A stretch of 64,000 nucleotides of DNA from Rotaria sordida (lineage: Eukaryota > Rotifera > Eurotatoria > Philodinida > Philodinidae): assembly GCA_905250125.1 (NCBI GenBank), contig CAJNOL010000024.1:196859-260858 (forward strand). Direction: 5' to 3'. The stretch's first letter is position 1, and each line of letters begins with the position of its first letter. Positions 56,994 through 64,000 of this stretch are shown here, one piece after another. The translations under genes and the position numbers were made by a program. Below the pieces are notes generated by a model, which was given only the letters and a program-made list of their open reading frames with translations, was not told the origin of the DNA and did not search any database.

Positions 56994-59900
56994 TTTTCGG
57001 CGAATCTATAATCGACAATAGAAATTAAATAAAAATAATAATTCCATTATTCTATATATATATGTAATTAAACATGCATAGAAAAGAAAATAAAAAGAAG
57101 AAAAAGACATGTCGATCTATGTGGATCATTAAAAAAAGAAAAAGACGAAGAAGACACGAACATCACGTGTTTTTTTCCTCTATTAATTCCTTCTTCTATA
57201 TGGTTACATACTGTTCGTCTTGACTTGCATTTTCTTCATTCAGCTTTATAGAACAATGATATAGTCTATCAAGAAAGGAAGTAGAACACTCTTAGGGAAT
57301 ATGAATAACTTCTGACTTATTAACAGAATAGACAACCATGAAAAAAATAAATATATATTTATACAAGGCTATTCTATATCCTTTTCTTCCTGTATTAGTC
57401 GTTTTCTTTTTTTTACTAATTCCTTAACCTCATCATGTACATACAAATCGTATCGTTTATATTTTTCTTTTGACTTCGTTTTTTTTTTCTTTTTCACACA
57501 TATTTATATTCACTCATGAAAGGTATCATCAATAGTTTGATGACAAGACACAACTACTTATCTATCTGTCTACTCTGTCTCTCCTCCCGCCAAACTATTA
57601 TAATAAACAACACGAATTTAATGACCCCTACATCTATGTCACAACTGCAAAGATCTAATCGATCACTGAACTCTCATATAAGCAAAAGAAAATGACTAGC
57701 AATAAAACTTGATTGAGCGTATCCAATTTGGTCTCTTGCTTTTTTTTTCTATTAACTACTATTCCTGATCTAGATTTGTACTTATTACGTAATAGAACAA
57801 ATACAGATGTATGTTCATCAGTATGGCGCATACAAAAATTATTATAAATATATTTGTTGTGTCTCCTTATCCACTCTTTAATCCGATAATGATGAGCAGC
57901 TTGCATAACTCTACTGGTAAATTTGACAATGTAATTATAAAAAAAAAAAAAAAAAAATTTTACGAAAGGTTGCATCTTCATGTTTGTTAATCACTTGTTC
58001 ATCAACTCATTGAAGGACAATGCCGTCTAGAGATGTTGATCTACATATGCACGACATTTACTCAAAGTTTTGATAAGACAATAAAACAAAACTAAATAAG
58101 AATAACTCGATCGACTGGTCAAGCAGGGGGCTAAATATACAAACGTATCACTGACGCGACAAAGATATTTATCTCTTCTTTTTGCTCTCAATGAAACATC
58201 ATCAACACTCTTGTCAAAGATTGAACAAATGAATCTATATAATTAAACATAAATGTGTAAAAATAACTTACAACCGATAGAAATGTCCAACAGCTTGCCA
58301 CTCCGATAGTTAAACGAAAGTTTTAATTAATCCAAAAAAAACAAAACTTCTTTGTAATAATAAATAAAATTCTAGAAAAAATAAATAAAAGACAAATTTA
58401 AGGATATATAATGTTTTACTGAAATAATTAAATATTAGTATGAAGTCTTTTATATAAATGTACATATATATATATATAGATTACATCACAAATCAATGAT
58501 AATTCAAATGATATATGTTCGATGATACAAGTACTACTATATTCTTTTTCTCTTTCTCTTCTATACCTTCTCCGGAGACAATATGACCGCAATCGACAGA
58601 CAAGTAAATTGATGAACATGAGGCGAGACAAACCTTGATGTGGTTATAATATAAGACTAGTTTTCTTTTTTCTCTGTAGTTTCGACTAGAATTTTTTTTT
58701 CTTCTCCGTACGTAAAGTACTAGTAACGAATTAATGTTTCCCTATAGTACAATGATAGCCGTTATGATAAAATATATTCTATCTTTTTATTTCCGGTTCT
58801 TGTCATGGGACTTATCGGAAGATGACTTGCATTATGTACTTCTACATAACTAGCTTTTGTCAACGAGTAATATAATGTACATAAATAGGAGTCGTGATTT
58901 ATGATGAATGAAAAACAGTAGGATTTCCGGGAGAGTTAAAAGAATCTAATGTGTTGCTTTTCTTTCTGTTTTTTTTTCTTTTCTATGAAAAAAAAGGAGA
59001 TGTCTAGTAATTCTGATACATATGTTAAAACATATGCCATTGATTCTAATTAACGAAAAGATAAAGACATCGGCAGTCTAGTAGAAGTAAAGACATACAA
59101 ACAAGTAGGCGAGAGAATGGGATTGACACTATTCTCTATATTGTATGTGTATATTTACATGGCTCTCTTTCCCTCGTTTTGTTCTACTTCTTTTCTTTCG
59201 CTTGTCTCTTTCTCTGCATTAGGTCTCGATTTTTTTTCACCTCTTCGAATAACTTTTTTTTCTTTTTTTCATCTCTATGACATAAGGCAAAATAGGAGTC
59301 AATGAGGACCGATATATACCGCGGTGTTTTATTATAACTATAACTATGATTATAAGTAGATGTTTCTATTTCTATTCTCTTTTAATAATACAACTATATA
59401 TAGAAGCATATGCGAATATTGTTATTTAAAGATAATTTCAATAAATCAAGGTCAATATATAACTTTTCTTTTTGTAATGTTAAAAAGCAGCTGTTCAAAA
59501 GTAATAATTAAGTCATCGCTGAGAATAAGATGTGTGTTCTGTTGCCAACTCTTCTATTTTTTTTTCAAGTACTCTACATAGATTGAATTGACACTAACAC
59601 CAATGCATTTTTTAATATAGATGAAAATGAAACGATTGAAGTCGTTAAAAAAAATTCGTTTATGAACAAGAACTTAAAATTCAAATCAAGCAGGAGAATA
59701 ATTACCTTTTTTGTTCGAAATCGTGCTTGTAGTTTGACAAACTGTATAGATTGACAAATCGATAGACACAAAAAAAAGAAAGAAATTAGGAGTGTGTTGT
59801 GTTATTTTCCTCTCTTGCTTGGTATTTTTTTATTTTTCTTAGTTGCCGTCAATATGGTTATTTTTGTTCGAGTTCTTGTTATTATTGTTGATTATGGCCA

Positions 59901-61156
59901 AATCTTCTTGAGTTGTTGTGTTTCTGTTTCTGTTGTTGAGAAAAGAAAAGGGTTGCTTGAGCATCTGAAACGCAAAAAAAACAACATCCTCCGCCTGACG
60001 TTCGTCTCGCAAAAAACTGCGCCACTCACATAGTGAAAAAAAATGCGCCTTACAAACGTACCCCGATCAGCTGCTGCTGCTGCTGCTGCTTTTCTCTATC
60101 GTCTTTTCGTCCTGTCTTTTTTTTTCTCGTTTCTTTCTTTCTTTCTTTCTTTCTTTCTCTTCTCCTTTACATCTTCTACTACGACCCTACTCATGTGATG
60201 ACGCTCACGCGCAATCGTAACCCTTATTGTTGCGATGTTTTATATGACGATATTGATAGTCAGCTCAAAAAAAGAACCCTAAGAAAAAGAAAAGACTAAA
60301 AGAACAAATAAATAAAAAAAAAGTCATCTGTCATGAATATACGCAATTTATTTGAATGAAATATTCTAGGTCTATTACTATTTAAATATCCGTAAAATGA
60401 ATAGATTTAATGTGTCACAAATGTCTATAATTAACGCGCATGTTGATAAGTAAACTAATAGATGATGGACGTCTCATAACAACTTGAGATATTTAATGCA
60501 TTGAAAATTAGTCAAGCGACAATAAAACGGTTTCAAAAACATTATTTATACGAAATCAATGATTCTCAATTTAATTTCGTGCCCTTTATACAAATCTAAC
60601 ATAAACACCTATATGTAGGTGACATATATATATTTGTTCACATTGAAATCAAACAGCGAAAGAATATTATGCTGGGACAATAAGCATACCTATATAGTAT
60701 ATATGCAAAATCATGCTTCGGTTCATTTTACATCATCAAATGTATAGCCTTTTGTCTATTGTTGATGTTCGTATTACACGTATATATATATATATACAAT
60801 AAATAATTATGTGATGGGACAAAATATATATGTATGTAGATGATGTAATTGACAGCATGTTCTCTATATAATTTTTTTTTCGCATAGATATTATTAGTAA
60901 ACGAGATAAGATAAAGAAATGTATGCTTTATTTAGACTTTCCTTTTTTATATTGCGAACAAGTTAAAAATGATATATATTACCTGTTAATGAAAAAAAAA
61001 ATTTCTGAACAATGAGATTAATGTTTATCATAGAAGGCTATGTGATAAAATGTCGTTAAATAAATATACTTCATAATTTATAAGAAAAAAAAAAAGAAAA
61101 AAAAAGCAATCATGCATAAAAATTATATGATTCAATCAGAGCGTTGTATCATATAA
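56994..61156. other. Intergenic: yippee-like start to galactosyltransferase-like start
   Basis: About 4.2 kb between divergent genes, the longest gene-poor stretch in the right half. It contains homopolymer and simple repeats: A tract near 57938-57957, (TA)n near 58464-58478 and 60780-60796, (CTG)n at about 60070-60090 and (TTTC)n at about 60138-60165. Open frames exist but are low-complexity and were not called. Confidence 0.45.
60070..60165. repeat. (CTG)n and (TTTC)n simple repeats
   Basis: Seven CTG units begin near 60070, followed about 45 bases later by roughly seven TTTC units. A short open frame across them gives only poly-Cys and hydrophobic low complexity, so it is a repeat tract and not a gene. 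Confidence 0.8.
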
Positions 61157-62286
61157 ATGTTATTTTGTTGTCGATCGTATCGTCGTCATTCAAGACTTTT
61201 TGGTCGATGTTATTATATAGTTATTTTTTCATGTTTGATTGGACTTAGTTGGTCTATCTTTAACAATTTTTATTTTAATCGAAATGATAACAATCTTAAT
61301 GAACAGAAATCACCATTGATTTTCTGTTTTGTACTTAGTGAAAATGATCGTCATTTAACATCATCACGAGCTATTGTATATAGTTGGGGTAAACGATGTG
61401 ATAGATTTTATTTTATTACACGTCTTCAAAATACTAGTATTGAATTAATGATGTTAGAAAATTTTCAAGTTACATCTGATATAATATCAAATACAATAAA
61501 TAAAAATACATTCGATGTTCTCTCATATCTTCAAGATGCAGAATTATTTTCATCATATCATTGGTTTTTACGTGCAAGTGATGATTCATTTGTTATTATA
61601 CCAAATCTTCGACGACTCATTATTCAATTAGATAATAAACAAGAAGAATATCGTCCATTAGCTTATGTTGGTGATGTTGAACAAATGTATGAAAAATATC
61701 ATATAGCAACAACTGGATCAGTTATGTTATTTAATCGATTAGCAATAAATCGTTTAACTTTAATAGATGATGTCGAAGATAATAAATATGAATCAGAAAG
61801 ACAACGATGCCTAACAAATATGATCTATGATCATGAATTTATTAGATGTATGAAAAAAATTCAAATTACAATAAATCCTATGAATGATAATTTAATACTT
61901 TCACAAAATTTATCAACATATAAAATGGATAAACGATTAAAGGTAAAATAGAAATAAGAAAAATAATCTTCTAACATATGCTTACGGCCATACCACGTTG
62001 AATACACCAGTTCTCGTCCGATCACTGAAGTTAAGCAACGTCGGGCTCGGTTAGTACTTGGATGGGTGACCGCCTGGGAATACCGAGTGTCGTAAGCTTT
62101 TTGTTTTTGTTTTTTTTTGCATAATCTTTTTCTTTTTCGATATTATTAAATCAACTCTTTTTTTTATGATAGGATACATGTTGCAGTCCAAATACTGTTG
62201 CTTTTCGTGCAAGCAATGAAACAGACATGTATAAATTTGAATTTCTTTATCATAGACTTGATGCATTATCAAAAATAAATAAATAA
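61157..62286 (+). CDS. Core-1 beta-1,3-galactosyltransferase-like protein (GT31)
   Basis: C1GALT-type enzymes add galactose to O-linked GalNAc in the Golgi. Two exons: 61157-61942 and 62173-62286, 299 aa (human C1GALT1 363). Residues about 18-40 (CYYIVIFSCLIGLSWSIF) are a type II membrane anchor. Family landmarks: SSRAIVYSWGKRCDRFYFIT, YHWFLRASDDSFVIIPNLRR (the DxD region, here DDS where human C1GALT1 has DDD), AYVGDVEQMYEKYHIATTGS, YDHEFIRCMKK, and DTCCSPNTVAFR with FEFLYHRLDAL encoded by exon 2. The protein is shorter than C1GALT1 mainly in the stem and tail. The single 230-base intron contains a 5S rRNA gene in the same orientation. Substrate specificity cannot be assigned. Confidence 0.87.
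61980..62098 (+). rRNA. 5S ribosomal RNA
   Basis: Starts GCTTACGGCCATACCACGTT and ends CGAGTGTCGTAAGCTT, with the ends pairing (GCTTACG with CGTAAGC), about 119 nt. The internal promoter is present: A box AAGTTAAGCAACG, an intermediate element, and C box words GGATGGGTGACCGCC and TGGGAATACC. A T-rich run (CTTTTTGTTTTTG) follows and can terminate Pol III. It lies in the only intron of the galactosyltransferase-like gene, on the same strand. No second copy is visible, so it is a dispersed copy, possibly functional. Confidence 0.97.
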
Positions 62287-62399
62287 TGATGTTGATTTTT
62301 TTTTATTGTATTTATACGAAAAGAAAATAAAGAAATAGAAGATAAAACACAATAGCAAGATAATTATTGCACTGCTAAATAGTCTATGAATTGTTTTCA

Positions 62400-62906
62400 T
62401 TATTTATCATTTGTTTTTTTGTTTGTAGTAATTGGTGGTAATGTTGGTACAGATTGTAATCGAGATGGTATTTTTTGATTGTGTTGATAAATTTTTGAAG
62501 GATTATGTAAATTTATATTATATTTTGTAGAAGGTGATGTCGATCGATGAACTGATCGACTTGATGAAGTAATAGACTAAAATATAAGACAATAAATAAA
62601 TATAAAAGATAAAGAGATTTTCAACTTTACAGGTATATTCTGTGATGATTTTGAATATTGTTGAAGATATCTTTGATAATGTGGATCATAAAAATAAACA
62701 GATTGTGTTACTGGAGATGCTTTATACCACTGAGCAGGTTTATTATATTCACGTAAAATTCGTCCATAATCTCTTCCATGTTTTCGTCGAATTTGATCTT
62801 GAACAAGTTGTGCATGTAATTTATCAACATAATGCTGTGTATTTTCATTCATATTATTATCCTTTGTTGGTTCTTCAGGTGTATTCATATCTAAAGTTGT
62901 TGTCAT
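62400..62906 (-). CDS. Hypothetical protein, two exons
   Basis: Exons 62906-62631 and 62576-62400; 453 nt, 150 aa, with GT-AG borders and an exact frame across the 54-base intron. The N-terminal half is charged (MTTTLDMNTPEEPTKDNNMN, YVDKLHAQLVQDQIRRKHGR) and then aromatic (QWYKASPVTQSVYFYDPHYQ). The second exon is Ser/Thr/Pro/Asn-rich and probably disordered. No signal peptide, membrane span or known domain. It converges on the galactosyltransferase-like gene with about 110 bases between stops. No family was recognised. Confidence 0.65.
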
Positions 62907-64000
62907 TACTTTTTTTTTCTGCTTATAAGAAATAAAAAAGTCAAGAATATGTAAACGACAATAGTGACAACTACATCATCTTATAATTGCGGATGTTGCT
63001 TTATATGTCTCCCACTCATCATTTTACAACCCTGATGACGTTAGTAAGAAAAAAAATAGTGAAATAAAATATATGAGAGACAATATAAATGAGGAAGAAA
63101 AAGTAAGAAAAAAAAAGCCATCTGATAAGAATGAAAAAAAAACGATAATTTAAGTGTTATATTACTAAAAAACAGATGAAGTTGAGATGATTCAAATAAA
63201 ACTTAAAATTTGTTATAGAACAATTATTGTTGACATATACAGACAAATAGAAACTCTTAATATTACTGTTTTTTATCGATTGACAACATGTTCATTCGTA
63301 ATTTTTTTTTTCCAATGAAAATAAAAAACGTGCGATAAATGAATGGAATTTATCATATAAAGAAAGAAAAATCAACGTTCTACTACTACCTTACTCCTTG
63401 TTAAAGATTAAAATGCAATCAATAGACATACACTTGAAAAGAAAAAGTGTTTTTTTTCTTTTTTTTTTTTCGATATGAAAAAAAAGAAAATAATTCTTGT
63501 AAAGACCTTTAATAAAAAAATAAGAATGTCAAAATAATCATAACAAGTATGAATAATTTATTAGAAGTAGTACCTTTAACAATATGTATTAGTTATCAAT
63601 AAATTTCATTGAAATATAAATTCAAGGTGTTTTACTTTCATATGATCGTTGAACACTCGTAGTAAGAATATTTTTCTTTTAAAGAAAATGAGGGGGAAAA
63701 AATAATAAATCATTTAATAAGAATGTTTTCTTTGTACATAGTTACAACTTCAATACTTATATTGAGCGTAATGTAGGCAAAGTTGAAATTGATTTCAATA
63801 TAGATCAGTCTCATATTGATAATGTTTTAAATCAAGTCAATTTTTTCATCTTCACACATTCATCCTTTCTCAACAATAGTTTGTTAATGATTTTATCCAA
63901 GAAATTTTTATTATTTTGCAGATGTTAACTAACAACATTTATTCATCGAGTATAAATAAAAAGTAATTGAAGTTTTGAGATAGATAACAGAGCTCCTGAC
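62907..64000. other. Terminal intergenic stretch
   Basis: About 1.1 kb of AT-rich sequence with poly(A)/poly(T) runs (for example near 63450). No gene recognised. Confidence 0.45.

Noticed and set aside
57655..57981. 108-codon minus-strand frame
   Set aside because: Starts in a poly-A/T tract, has no recognisable domain and no supporting splice or promoter context.
60033..60299. 88-codon frame with poly-Cys
   Set aside because: Created by (CTG)n and (TTTC)n simple repeats.
1..64000. CRISPR arrays, bacterial operons, prophage or integron structures
   Set aside because: No regularly spaced short direct repeats and no prokaryotic gene arrangement; introns and animal gene families show nuclear eukaryotic DNA.

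Overview
The window is AT-rich nuclear DNA of an animal, most likely a bdelloid rotifer of the Rotaria/Adineta type. That placement is inference. The gene set is metazoan (polyhomeotic, akirin, yippee-like, GRP94, SLC22, core-1 galactosyltransferase-like). Introns are mostly 45-90 bases with GT-AG borders, one gene is a GH95 fucosidase of non-animal flavour, and several start codons sit 0-4 bases after a splice-acceptor-like AG, as expected where spliced-leader trans-splicing occurs. There is one 10-base assembly gap (42537-42546). All gene models were spliced by hand from reading frame, splice sites and remembered family sequences; no alignment was run.

Layout, left half. 236-620 is a hairpin element. 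Riboflavin kinase (+, 743-2867) and a small one-pass membrane protein (-, 3009-3338) converge. Ribosomal protein L15 (+, 4786-5537) is followed by a decayed non-LTR endonuclease remnant, a small Ly6/three-finger protein (+, 8107-8592) and a dead mariner. An ankyrin-GH95 alpha-L-fucosidase fusion gene (+, 10668-15150) carries a dead Tc1 transposase and a long-TIR MITE in one intron. A CDF/ZnT-family protein (-, 17331-19614) and an SLC22-type organic ion transporter (-, 23222-27364) follow.

Layout, right half. 29083-33325 is a cluster of large imperfect palindromes. Then come akirin (-, ~33826-34486), endoplasmin/GRP94 (-, 37831-42101), a polyhomeotic-like PRC1 subunit (-, 44290-47856), a second palindrome zone (48285-51890, including one palindrome nested in another), a membrane-anchored copine-like vWA protein (-, 52718-53880), a yippee-like protein (-, 56372-56993), a core-1 galactosyltransferase-like gene (+, 61157-62286) with a 5S rRNA gene in its only intron, and an unrecognised small protein (-, 62400-62906).

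The genes are mostly housekeeping or developmental and do not form a pathway. The unusual material is (1) the ankyrin-fucosidase fusion, (2) a density of about ten long inverted-repeat elements in 64 kb, two of them over 1.3 kb and abutting, with protein-like arms, (3) a ZnT-like protein that has lost three of the four canonical zinc-site residues, (4) a GRP94 whose KDEL tail is absent or replaced by a small terminal exon ending HKDL, and (5) a 5S gene hosted inside a glycosyltransferase intron.
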